From: Candidatus Azambacteria bacterium | GTDB taxonomy: Bacteria > Patescibacteriota > Minisyncoccia > GWC2-36-17 > JACQAJ01 | Length of the DNA: 11,746 bases | Assembly: GCA_016195045.1 (NCBI GenBank) | Contig: JACQAJ010000080.1 | Coordinates: 1-11,746 of the forward strand | Reading direction: 5' to 3' | Shown: piece after piece, positions 5,308-11,464 of the stretch | How positions within the stretch are numbered: position 1 is the first letter of the stretch | Layout of the letters: each line of letters begins with the position of its first letter | Made by a program: the position numbers and the translations under genes | The notes under the pieces: model-generated | Databases searched by the model: none | Seen by the model: only the letters and a program-made list of their open reading frames with translations | What the model was told of the DNA's origin: nothing

Positions 5308-7686
5308 TTAAAAATTACATGTTGAACCAGTCCAAGCACCACCAGATTGAGCGCACATAGTCGCTGGATCATTAGTAGTAGAACTCGATGGCGGCGGAGT
5401 ACTAGTATTATTCACACAAGCACTGCCGTCCCAATACTGACCAGAAGAACAAGTAGTAGGAGATGTACCTCCTGGCATCTTGCAATAGTTATTTTCCCAA
5501 GTACCACCACTTTGTTCACAAGCAGTTATTGGGTCACCTTTATAATAATCGTACAATGAACATTTGACACCATCCCAATGTTGATCTGAAGGACAGGTAA
5601 TATTGGTAGTAGTTCTATCACTAGACTGACAATGATAATAAGTTCCGCATTCAGGTGAAGAAAAAGTTACTATTTTAGATTGACCTTCTGGACACTCATT
5701 GACTGTTGGCATTTTCGGACAAATAGTTTTATTGGTAGTAGTTCTATCACTAGACTGACAACGATAATAAGTTCCGCATTCAGGTGAAGAAAAAGTTACT
5801 ATTTTAGATTGACCTTCTTGACACTCATTGACTGTTGGCATTTTCGGACAAATAGTTTTATGAGGAGTTATTTTATCGATTGGCAATTTACCCTCTGGTA
5901 TTCTACAAGACTCTTTTGCTTTTAGAAAATCTCCTGTTCGAATGGCATTCAAACACCCTGGATTCAGTCCGACTCCCTTAGGATTATGGGAATTAGGTGA
6001 TAATTGATCGGAGCCTGAAGGTAGAATAAACCCAGGTCTAGGTGGTGGTAAATTGAATCGTTGGGTTGGAGAGATAATATCTCGCCCGGAAGGTTGAAAC
6101 TCTGCTTCTGGTAATGATCTTTTTTCTTCATTTCTGTTTTCGTTTTCATCGAAAAATAATGGTTCATTATCTATCTGATCATTGTATTTTTGAAAACGAT
6201 CGATTGCTTCTTCTTTTTCAAAAATCTTATGCTTAGCGCCAAAGGAAATACACTCCAGACCATGGACAGAATCAGAACAATAAGTAAAACATTCTTGAGG
6301 CGATTTACATCCACCAGGACCACCTTGATCTTGAAACGTTTTTTGAATCTCTTGACTCTTATTCATATATCTTTCACCTTCTCCTATTTTTCGCTTAATG
6401 TCATTAACAATTTGTTGTGCTTGTGGTGACTTTTCAGCTAAAGCCTCAAGTTTTGGTAGAGCTTTCTTGGAACCATTAAAACATTTCAGAGCAATTTCAT
6501 GATCAAACTCCCCCTGACGACAACGAATTGGCGAAAAACCGGTCTCTGAAGTTATAATACTTTCAATCTGTTGTCCGACATTAAATTGTTCCCGTTGACC
6601 TTGAGGAATAAACCGTTCACAAGATCTAGGATTCTTACGACACTCACTAAAATTAAAATCTTTTTCTTCAATTGATTCCAGAAAATCAATTCCTTCTTTC
6701 TCTTCCTCTTCTGATATAAAACCATTTTTAACAGCAAATTCTCCGCAACGTTTAGCTAAATCAAGATTATGAGAATTAAAGGCTTCATCGCAAAAATCTC
6801 TAATACCATCCTCACCGGCAATCGTTTGACCATCAGGCATCGTTAAGACAAAATTATCTGCTTGATTAAGATATTTTTGGGCTACCGAAGAAACTTGCTG
6901 TCTGGCCCTAGCTAAATATTTTGGACCATTAGCTCCAAAAAACTTAGCCGCAATTTCATCGCATTGAACTGGAGAACCAGACCGTAAACAAATCTTACCA
7001 AGTTCATCAGGATTTTTTGCTCCTAACTGACTATATTCTCCCCGATCAAGAGCTTCTTTAAGACTAGTCATGGATTTATTTTTATCCATAAGATCAAAAC
7101 GTTCTTTTGAAATATAACTTCTTACTATTGGCTTATTTTCTGTTAACTTATTACTAGCTTTCAAACAAGCCACCAGTTGTTCTCTGGTTAAAGATTCGGC
7201 TGGTTGACTACATATTTTTAAACTCACTCCCTCTTCTTTTATCTGAGTAATAATTACTTCGGCCGCTGCCACTTCTTGTTTATCTAAATTAAGCAACCGA
7301 GACAAAGCCGGCTTTTTACTAATCATCGTTTTAGCAATCTTAACAAACTCTTCATCAAAATTTTCACTAGCTATAGAAGTTAATTTCGAAAGAACTTCTG
7401 TTTTAAAGGTCTGAGCTAATTTTTTAGTTTCTTTATCGTAAAGATTATGTTTTTCCGCCAACTTAATCCCCTGACCTAAATCAGCCCCAAAAGCAATTTC
7501 ACAAGCTTCTTTCGAATTACAATTCAAATCTTGGGCCAAAAGAACAAGTTCAGGAGGTATTTCGGTTGCGTTGGTATTTTTAACAAAGACTATGACAGTA
7601 AAAAAAACTACTACCGCTAATAACAAAAAACCAGAAACTATAATCTTAAAATAGTTTTGATATTTTATGTTTAAATTTGAATTCAT
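5308..7686 (-). CDS. Large secreted cysteine-rich repeat protein (CPR type)
   Basis: 792 residues from the ATG at 7684-7686, which sits one base after the stop of the upstream gene; a TTG four codons earlier would overlap that gene and is less likely. An N-terminal membrane anchor or signal (about residues 12-36) is followed by the outside domain. The N-terminal two thirds hold diverged helical repeats with paired cysteines, best seen in 'CKSPQECFTYCSDS' with 'GAKHKIFEKEEA' and in 'CNSKEACEIAFG' with 'AEKHNLYDKET'; I associate this type with Parcubacteria. A Pro/Ser-rich linker follows, then two near-identical 43-residue cysteine modules (about 610-695) and alternating short modules CxSxQxWDGxxC and CxQSGGxWxxxxC, two of each. 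Function is unknown; a surface or adhesion role is inference. It is followed by terminator hairpins. Confidence 0.9.
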   Translation of the reverse strand: MNSNLNIKYQNYFKIIVSGFLLLAVVVFFTVIVFVKNTNATEIPPELVLLAQDLNCNSKEACEIAFGADLGQGIKLAEKHNLYDKETKKLAQTFKTEVLSKLTSIASENFDEEFVKIAKTMISKKPALSRLLNLDKQEVAAAEVIITQIKEEGVSLKICSQPAESLTREQLVACLKASNKLTENKPIVRSYISKERFDLMDKNKSMTSLKEALDRGEYSQLGAKNPDELGKICLRSGSPVQCDEIAAKFFGANGPKYLARARQQVSSVAQKYLNQADNFVLTMPDGQTIAGEDGIRDFCDEAFNSHNLDLAKRCGEFAVKNGFISEEEEKEGIDFLESIEEKDFNFSECRKNPRSCERFIPQGQREQFNVGQQIESIITSETGFSPIRCRQGEFDHEIALKCFNGSKKALPKLEALAEKSPQAQQIVNDIKRKIGEGERYMNKSQEIQKTFQDQGGPGGCKSPQECFTYCSDSVHGLECISFGAKHKIFEKEEAIDRFQKYNDQIDNEPLFFDENENRNEEKRSLPEAEFQPSGRDIISPTQRFNLPPPRPGFILPSGSDQLSPNSHNPKGVGLNPGCLNAIRTGDFLKAKESCRIPEGKLPIDKITPHKTICPKMPTVNECQEGQSKIVTFSSPECGTYYRCQSSDRTTTNKTICPKMPTVNECPEGQSKIVTFSSPECGTYYHCQSSDRTTTNITCPSDQHWDGVKCSLYDYYKGDPITACEQSGGTWENNYCKMPGGTSPTTCSSGQYWDGSACVNNTSTPPPSSSTTNDPATMCAQSGGAWTGSTCNF
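5602..5859. repeat. Tandem 129-bp duplication inside the secreted-protein gene
   Basis: Copy 1 is 5602-5730 and copy 2 is 5731-5859, joined without a gap and differing at only two bases (5633 T against 5762 C, 5690 G against 5819 T). Both differences change the protein (His/Arg and Pro/Gln). The unit is 43 codons, so the frame is kept, and encodes a module with four cysteines, C-x8-C-x14-C-x5-C. The near-identity shows a recent in-frame duplication or active copy-number change. Confidence 0.95.
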
Positions 7687-7687
7687 A

Positions 7688-7972
7688 TTATTTAGCAAAA
7701 GGATTTAACTTTTTTGCCGCTTCTTCAAATGGGTTTGCTTGTACCCCATCTAATGGATTGGTAACTTTAAAAGGATTAGCCGTACTGGCCGCGCTTTCAG
7801 AGGCTTTTTTGGCTAATACCCCTTGAGTCACTTTGGCATCAGCGATTGCCTTGTCATACCCAACTTTATATCCAGTCTTGTTTCCTTGCTTGTTCCCATA
7901 TGAAGAACCAGCAATAAAACCAACCACTAGGGCAACCACTACTCCCATACCTAAAACTAAATTTTTATTCAT
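7688..7972 (-). CDS. Small membrane-anchored protein with NP(F/L) repeats
   Basis: 94 residues from the ATG at 7970-7972 (MNKNLVLGMG). In-frame ATG at 7999 and GTG at 8029 would add 9 or 19 residues before the hydrophobic helix; I prefer 7972 because the helix then starts right after the basic MNKN. The helix (about residues 5-23) anchors the protein. After it come a Gly/Lys/Tyr-rich spacer (GNKQGNKTGYKVGYDKA), an Ala-rich stretch, and a C-terminus with four evenly spread motifs: NPF, NPL, NPF, NPF. No known family recognised. Its stop lies one base before the ATG of the large secreted protein, so the two are probably translated from one message and may act together at the surface. Confidence 0.7.
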   Translation of the reverse strand: MNKNLVLGMGVVVALVVGFIAGSSYGNKQGNKTGYKVGYDKAIADAKVTQGVLAKKASESAASTANPFKVTNPLDGVQANPFEEAAKKLNPFAK

Positions 7973-8009
7973 CTCGTTAGAAGTCCAAAAATAATCCATC
8001 GCAATTTCT

Positions 8010-8018
8010 ATATTACCA
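8010..8018 (-). promoter_or_regulatory. Extended -10 promoter of the two-gene surface unit
   Basis: On the minus strand TGGTAATAT matches the extended -10 pattern TGnTATAAT (hexamer at 8015-8010). Transcription would start near 8002, giving about a 30-nt leader to the ATG at 7972, or almost none to the ATG at 7999. The matching -35 is poor, which an extended -10 tolerates. Confidence 0.35.
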
Positions 8019-8029
8019 GACGGTAGCAC

Positions 8030-8150
8030 TTTTGACTGTTATTGTTTATTAATCAACTTTTATAAATTATATCATAGGTATTTTAAAAAAATAATATTAA
8101 AGTTATCCACAGTTATCCGTATCAAATCGTATGGTAATGATACTGAAATG
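8030..8150. other. AT-rich gap with a DnaA-box pair
   Basis: No gene is visible. TTATCCACA (8103-8111) is a perfect consensus DnaA box, followed one base later by the related TTATCCGTA (8113-8121), which has two mismatches. Directly left is a very AT-rich stretch (8041-8100). The arrangement could be a DnaA-responsive site or an origin-like remnant of a mobile element. No dnaA, dnaN or rep gene is nearby, so a chromosomal origin is not supported. Confidence 0.35.
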
Positions 8151-8490
8151 GCAGGTCCCCCCAAAGCTAGACACTAGTGTCTTCGATGATAGATGGAAAA
8201 TAAAAAAACATTATGACTAAAGGCCATGTCTGACTCCAGACCAACAAAAGGAGATAGTTACTTGGATTTAAAAATTACAAAATTATTAAATGGGACTGTC
8301 GCCGAATACGCTTTCATAACGAAACGCCCTGTTTGTCCAGATTTTCCGAAGGAAAATATGGTGACAAACGGCCATGCTGCACCAGCCAAGATATTTTAAT
8401 ATCACAAGAAATGGTATTCGACGACAGTCCCTAACTAACCTAACTTTTCAAAAGACCACCAAAACCTAAAGTGTCTAAAAAATGGGATCT
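8151..8490 (+). mobile_element. Decayed IS-like element: ends remain, transposase lost
   Basis: Facing ends are recognisable. On the left, AGGTCCC (8153) with TAGACACT (8168-8175). On the right, AGTGTCTA (8470-8477) with GGGATCT (8484-8490). The inverted match is TCCC, 10-12 bp, TAGACACT, like the ends I associate with IS3- or IS481-type elements. An ATG 40 bp inside (8213) begins MTKGHV, is broken by TGA, and the next frame continues LTPDQQKEIVTWI before a stop (8230-8271), which looks like a helix-turn-helix transposase start with a frameshift. A 14-bp palindrome AGACACTAGTGTCT is at 8169-8182. The body is replaced by the inverted-repeat element at 8292-8431. Family is uncertain. Confidence 0.4.
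8292..8431. mobile_element. 140-bp terminal-inverted-repeat element, MITE-like
   Basis: The ends GGGACTGTCGCCGAATAC (8292-8309) and GTATTCGACGACAGTCCC (8414-8431) are reverse complements at 17 of 18 positions. There is no reading frame inside. The interior holds nested stems: GTTTGTC/GACAAAC (8331-8337, 8363-8369) outside ATTTTCC/GGAAAAT (8341-8347, 8351-8357), and GATATT/AATATC (8390-8403). No target duplication of useful length is seen at the edges. It could be a miniature inverted-repeat element mobilised by a transposase elsewhere, or a structured RNA gene. Confidence 0.6.
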
Positions 8491-8525
8491 TTCACGTTAA
8501 AATATTGAATTCAGCTTTAACTATC

Positions 8526-8554
8526 TTGAATTTAATACTAAAATGCTATATATT
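8526..8554 (+). promoter_or_regulatory. Promoter of the TRASH-like gene
   Basis: TTGAAT (8526-8531), a 17-bp spacer and TATATT (8549-8554). Transcription would start near 8562, giving a leader of about 35 nt that contains the strong Shine-Dalgarno AAAGGAG (8585-8591) five bases before the ATG at 8597. Confidence 0.55.
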
Positions 8555-8596
8555 TAAAAAAACAGTAAAAAAAGTATTTTTCAGAAAGGAGAGAAT

Positions 8597-8947
8597 ATGA
8601 CCAATTGTTTTTATTGCGGGAAAAAATTAAACAAGGGATCAGGGGTATCAGAAGATGGTATTTTCTTTTGTAAATACAGTTGCGAGAAAAAAGGAATACC
8701 CATTAATGAAACATCTTGGACAAAAGATCAAAATGATCTTACTCCCCAGAGGACCGAAAGCCCATTTTTTGACGCCGTCCAGAAGGAAAAAATTAATAAC
8801 GGGAGTTGCGATCAATGTGAACGCAATCTCAACGAGGTTCCCAAAGACCAAATCATCAAGGCACAAAATAGCCGTAAATTTTGCGGTCGAGAATGCCGTA
8901 ATTTATGGTATGGTCTTCCAGGTCAAGTAGTTGCCAAAGAAAAATGA
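8597..8947 (+). CDS. Small protein with two TRASH-like Cys4 metal-binding modules
   Basis: 116 residues, soluble, no signal. Two similar modules are visible: Cys4/Cys7 with Cys25/Cys29 (CFYCGKKL, then FFCKYSC) and Cys71/Cys74 with Cys96/Cys100 (CDQCERNL, then KFCGREC). The pattern C-x2-C-x(17-21)-C-x3-C matches treble-clef zinc-binding folds of the TRASH, MYM or FCS type. TRASH domains are known from metal sensing and metal trafficking proteins, so a link to the copper genes in the window is possible but unproven; simple zinc binding is equally likely. It is a single-gene unit with its own promoter, the best Shine-Dalgarno in the window and a clear terminator, and it is isolated between mobile-element remnants. 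Function beyond metal binding is unknown. Confidence 0.83.
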   Translation: MTNCFYCGKKLNKGSGVSEDGIFFCKYSCEKKGIPINETSWTKDQNDLTPQRTESPFFDAVQKEKINNGSCDQCERNLNEVPKDQIIKAQNSRKFCGRECRNLWYGLPGQVVAKEK

Positions 8948-8949
8948 AA

Positions 8950-8990
8950 AGGGTCGTTTATCTTAAACAGAGACGACCCTAATTAATTTT
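8950..8990 (+). terminator. Intrinsic terminator of the TRASH-like gene
   Basis: Arms AGGGTCGT (8950-8957) and ACGACCCT (8973-8980) are exact reverse complements, and the tail AATTAATTTT follows. The stem starts two bases after the TGA stop, as expected of an intrinsic terminator. Confidence 0.75.
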
Positions 8991-9070
8991 CAAAATTTAT
9001 TAGAATTATCCATTAGACTTGTAGCGTAATAACTTTTAATTCCAATGTCCATATTTTTGATAAAATTTCG

Positions 9071-9105
9071 TCAGACTCCGCTAAAGCTACGTCTGATAAA
9101 TCAGA
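9071..9105. repeat. Mutually exclusive hairpins with a TAAAGCTACG core
   Basis: TCAGAC (9071-9076) can pair with GTCTGA (9091-9096) around a loop holding TAAAGCTACG. Alternatively TCTGAT (9092-9097) can pair with ATCAGA (9100-9105). The two stems compete. The same 10-bp core returns in a second hairpin at 9378-9400 (arms CCTT/AAGG and CGTA/TACG), so the core belongs to a small dispersed palindrome family. Confidence 0.45.
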
Positions 9106-9109
9106 TATC

Positions 9110-9156
9110 GTAAAAATTATCTCACCCTAACCTGGTTAGGCCTCAATAATTTTTAC
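9110..9156. repeat. Symmetric nested hairpin
   Basis: Outer arms GTAAAAATTAT (9110-9120) and ATAATTTTTAC (9146-9156), equal 5-nt unpaired spacers on both sides (CTCAC and CCTCA), and inner arms CCTAACC (9126-9132) and GGTTAGG (9134-9140) around a single central T. The symmetry is exact, so the structure is unlikely to be chance. It lies inside the TA-flanked element. Confidence 0.7.
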
Positions 9157-9222
9157 TCATCTTCCTCATCTTATCTAAAAATCTGAACATTTCATTAATA
9201 AAGTTATTACGCTACAAGTCTA

Positions 9223-9453
9223 TTGATACAAAAAAACAGAAGCGAGAACTTCTGTCTTTATTCGTACACACTGGCTCCCGAATTAAAACCTTCGCAAACC
9301 CAGAAGGAAAACAAGCTCCCTCCGGGACATGCTTTTGAGATTATTTTGCCAAATCTGATACACAAATCCAAAACCCTCCTTTGCGTAAAGCTACGGAAGG
9401 GCAAAGAGCGAAATCTCCGCGAAAAGAATTTTCAAAAATCGAGACGCAAAAAA
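9223..9453. other. Gap upstream of glmS: hairpins, no gene called
   Basis: An open frame continues in phase into glmS for 89 codons, but it has no GlmS-like sequence, is very basic, has no start signal, and glmS proper begins with the catalytic MCG. I read it as non-coding. It contains a hairpin CAGAAG/CTTCTG (about 9237-9254), the TAAAGCTACG hairpin at 9378-9400, and the left copy of the glmS-flanking repeat at 9423-9444. Confidence 0.5.
9423..9444 (+). repeat. 22-bp repeat, left copy flanking glmS
   Basis: This 22-bp sequence (starting AAAGAATTTTC and ending TCGAGA) recurs as an exact reverse complement at 11324-11345, just after glmS. The neighbouring outer bases are also similar (GCGA, TCC and CG in order before the repeat in both copies), so the homologous unit may be about 40 bp. 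Confidence 0.8.
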
Positions 9454-9482
9454 TTGAATTTGAGCAAGAGAACTGCTAATAT
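9454..9482 (+). promoter_or_regulatory. glmS promoter, likely leaderless
   Basis: TTGAAT (9454-9459), a 17-bp spacer and TAATAT (9477-9482) preceded by TGC, which makes an extended -10 (TGnTAATAT). The -10 ends exactly 7 nt before the ATG at 9490, so the predicted message begins at the start codon. No Shine-Dalgarno is suitably placed. Confidence 0.6.
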
Positions 9483-9489
9483 ATACAAT

Positions 9490-11319
9490 ATGTGTGGAAT
9501 TGTTGGATATATCGGCAAAGAAAAATCTTTGCCAATTTTAATCAGTGGGCTTAAGGCGCTTGAATACCGTGGCTATGATTCCGCAGGTATCGCCATATTT
9601 TCCAATGATAAAATTGAGATAAAAAAGAGTGTTGGCCAAGTGAAGATATTGGAAAAAGTTTTGAAAGACGATATTGATTTGGTTGGTCATTTAGGTATCG
9701 GCCATACTCGTTGGGCAACCCATGGCATACCAAATGAGAAAAACGCGCATCCGCATAATGATTGTGCAAAGCGCATTTTTGTTGTCCACAATGGAATAAT
9801 TGAAAACTACAAAGAAATAAAAGAGTATCTACAAAACCACGGACATAATTTTCTTTCCGATACTGATACCGAAGTTGTTCCACATCTTATTGAAGATTTT
9901 TTGAAAGATAAAAAAGATTTTCATACCGCCCTACTCGACACTCTTAAAATGATTAAGGGCGCATATGCTTTTGCAATAATTGATTCAAAAAATTCTGATA
10001 CTTTATATGCCGTTAAACTTTCCAGCCCATTAGTTATTGGGGTTGGCAAACATGAAAACTTTTTGGCTTCCGATCCGTCTGCTTTGGTAGGAAAAACAAA
10101 AAATGTCATCTATTTGAAAGACGGAGAAATTGCCGAAATAACAAAAGATAACATTAATATCACAAACCTTGAAAAACAAAAGACCCATTCAGAAATTGTG
10201 CGTCTGGAATGGGATTTAGAACAGGCGCAAAAAGGAAATTATCCGCACTTCATGCTCAAAGAAATTTTTGAGGGACCCGAGATTGTCCTTTCCGCACTAC
10301 GAGGAAGACTCAAGGGTAAGGAAAATTTTGTCAAATTAGGTGGCCTGGAGCAAGTTGCCGAAAAGTTGAAGGAGACTAAAAGATTGATTATCTTAGCTTG
10401 TGGGACTTCTTATTACGCAGGATTAGTCGGCGAATATCTTTTTGAGGAAATAGCAAAAATACCAACCGAAGTTCACTTTGCTTCCGAATTTCGTTATCGA
10501 GAGGAACCATTTGAAAAAGGAACGGTGGCGATAGCCATTTCTCAATCTGGAGAGACTGCTGACACTTTAGCTGCGATTCGTAAGGCAAAAGAACATGAGT
10601 TACTTACACTAGGCATCGTAAATACTGTCGGCTCTACTATTGCCAGAGAGACAGACGCAGGGGTTTACAATCATGCCGGGCCAGAAGTTGGTGTCGCCTC
10701 AACCAAGGCATTTATATCCCAGTTGATCATTTTGACATTAGTGGCAGTTTATTTATCTAAATCTAACGGGCACTCAAAAAATCACGCGCTTCTCCAAGAA
10801 TTAGAAAAAATTCCAAAAAAGATAAAAACTATTTTAGATAGGTCTTCGGAACTAGAAAAACTAGCAGAAAAATATAAAAACTGCGACAATTTTTTATTTC
10901 TTGGGAGACGCTACAATTATCCGGTTGCGTTGGAAGGCGCTCTCAAATTAAAGGAAATTTCTTACATTCATGCGGAAGGTTATGGTGCTGGCGAAATGAA
11001 GCACGGACCAATCGCTATGATAAGCGAGAATTTTCCTACTGCGGCGATTGTGCCTCAAAATAGCGTTTCAGAAAAAATGTTTTCAAATCTTGAAGAGATT
11101 AAAGCGCGAAAGGGACCAATCTTTGCGATTGCGACAGAAGGCGATAAGAGAATTGTATCGTTAGCAAATGATATTTTTTTCATACCAAAAACTATTGAAC
11201 CACTGGAGCCACTTCTAACCGTTGTTCCTCTTCAACTATTCGCTTATTATGTTGGAACCAAGCGAGGATTCGATGTTGACAAGCCAAGAAATCTTGCCAA
11301 ATCTGTAACTGTTGAATAA
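9490..11319 (+). CDS. glmS: Glutamine-fructose-6-phosphate aminotransferase (isomerizing)
   Basis: 609 residues, the usual length of GlmS. It makes glucosamine-6-phosphate from fructose-6-phosphate and glutamine, the first step toward UDP-GlcNAc for peptidoglycan. The start is set by MCGIVGYIG: Met is removed and Cys2 becomes the catalytic nucleophile of the glutaminase domain (about 2-240). Glutamine-site motifs are GHTRWATHG (71-79), HNG (100-102) and SDTDTE (123-128). Two sugar-isomerase domains follow: the first with CGTSYYAG and SQSGETADT, the second with LEGALKLKEISYIHAEGY and GEMKHGP. The C-terminus PRNLAKSVTVE is the conserved closing loop. No key residue is missing. It has its own promoter with no leader, and is enclosed by a 22-bp inverted repeat and next to a mobile element, which suggests a movable or rearranged segment. 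Catalytic function should be normal. Confidence 0.98.
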   Translation: MCGIVGYIGKEKSLPILISGLKALEYRGYDSAGIAIFSNDKIEIKKSVGQVKILEKVLKDDIDLVGHLGIGHTRWATHGIPNEKNAHPHNDCAKRIFVVHNGIIENYKEIKEYLQNHGHNFLSDTDTEVVPHLIEDFLKDKKDFHTALLDTLKMIKGAYAFAIIDSKNSDTLYAVKLSSPLVIGVGKHENFLASDPSALVGKTKNVIYLKDGEIAEITKDNINITNLEKQKTHSEIVRLEWDLEQAQKGNYPHFMLKEIFEGPEIVLSALRGRLKGKENFVKLGGLEQVAEKLKETKRLIILACGTSYYAGLVGEYLFEEIAKIPTEVHFASEFRYREEPFEKGTVAIAISQSGETADTLAAIRKAKEHELLTLGIVNTVGSTIARETDAGVYNHAGPEVGVASTKAFISQLIILTLVAVYLSKSNGHSKNHALLQELEKIPKKIKTILDRSSELEKLAEKYKNCDNFLFLGRRYNYPVALEGALKLKEISYIHAEGYGAGEMKHGPIAMISENFPTAAIVPQNSVSEKMFSNLEEIKARKGPIFAIATEGDKRIVSLANDIFFIPKTIEPLEPLLTVVPLQLFAYYVGTKRGFDVDKPRNLAKSVTVE

Positions 11320-11323
11320 TACA

Positions 11324-11345
11324 TCTCGATTTTTGAAAATTCTTT
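11324..11345 (-). repeat. 22-bp repeat, right copy flanking glmS
   Basis: Exact inverted copy of 9423-9444, starting 4 nt after the glmS stop. It is directly followed by a hairpin GCGAG/CTCGC (11348-11362, 5-nt loop) and a GC-rich stretch to about 11460, richer in G and C than the neighbours. With no T-run, the hairpin is a poor terminator. Confidence 0.8.
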
Positions 11346-11464
11346 AAGCGAGGACAGCTCGCGGGCAAGGCGTTTCCTCCAATTAAACCCATTGTCAGCG
11401 AGCCGTTCATAATCCCGCCGCGCCCTCGCTTCTGGCATTTCGGCAAAAAAATCCGGCGGCAAAT

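Larger units (their letters stand above)
9014..9222. mobile_element. Non-coding inverted-repeat element flanked by TA
   Basis: A 23-bp perfect inverted repeat at 9014-9036 and 9200-9222 begins TAGACTTGTAGC and ends GCTACAAGTCTA. If the outermost TA on each side is a target duplication, the element is 9016-9220 (205 bp) with 21-bp terminal repeats, as in miniature relatives of IS630/Tc1-mariner elements, which duplicate TA. No reading frame is present. The interior has its own hairpins, listed separately. It sits between the TRASH-like gene terminator and glmS. It could also be a very large regulatory fold-back structure. Confidence 0.6.

Noticed and set aside
5602..5859. CRISPR-like array
   Set aside because: There are only two 129-bp units, directly joined without spacers and in frame inside a protein gene.
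8041..8130. Chromosomal replication origin
   Set aside because: One perfect DnaA box and one degenerate box are too few, and no dnaA, dnaN, gyrase or rep gene is nearby.
9223..9489. In-frame upstream extension of glmS by 89 codons
   Set aside because: GlmS needs Cys directly after the initiator Met; MCGIVGYIG at 9490 supplies it and gives the normal 609 residues. The extension is basic, unlike any GlmS and without a start signal.
9223..9489. glmS ribozyme/riboswitch
   Set aside because: The region before glmS was read for the conserved cleavage site and core (GCGCC, AGAACU and the following G-rich core). Only a short AGCGAGAACTT stretch is loosely similar, and the core is absent. The promoter also appears to start transcription at the ATG.
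11247..11462. Minus-strand open frame containing YYSTVTDLARFLG
   Set aside because: That stretch is the antisense reading of the conserved GlmS C-terminus PRNLAKSVTVE. The remaining part covers only the GC-rich repeat region, and no start signal is seen.
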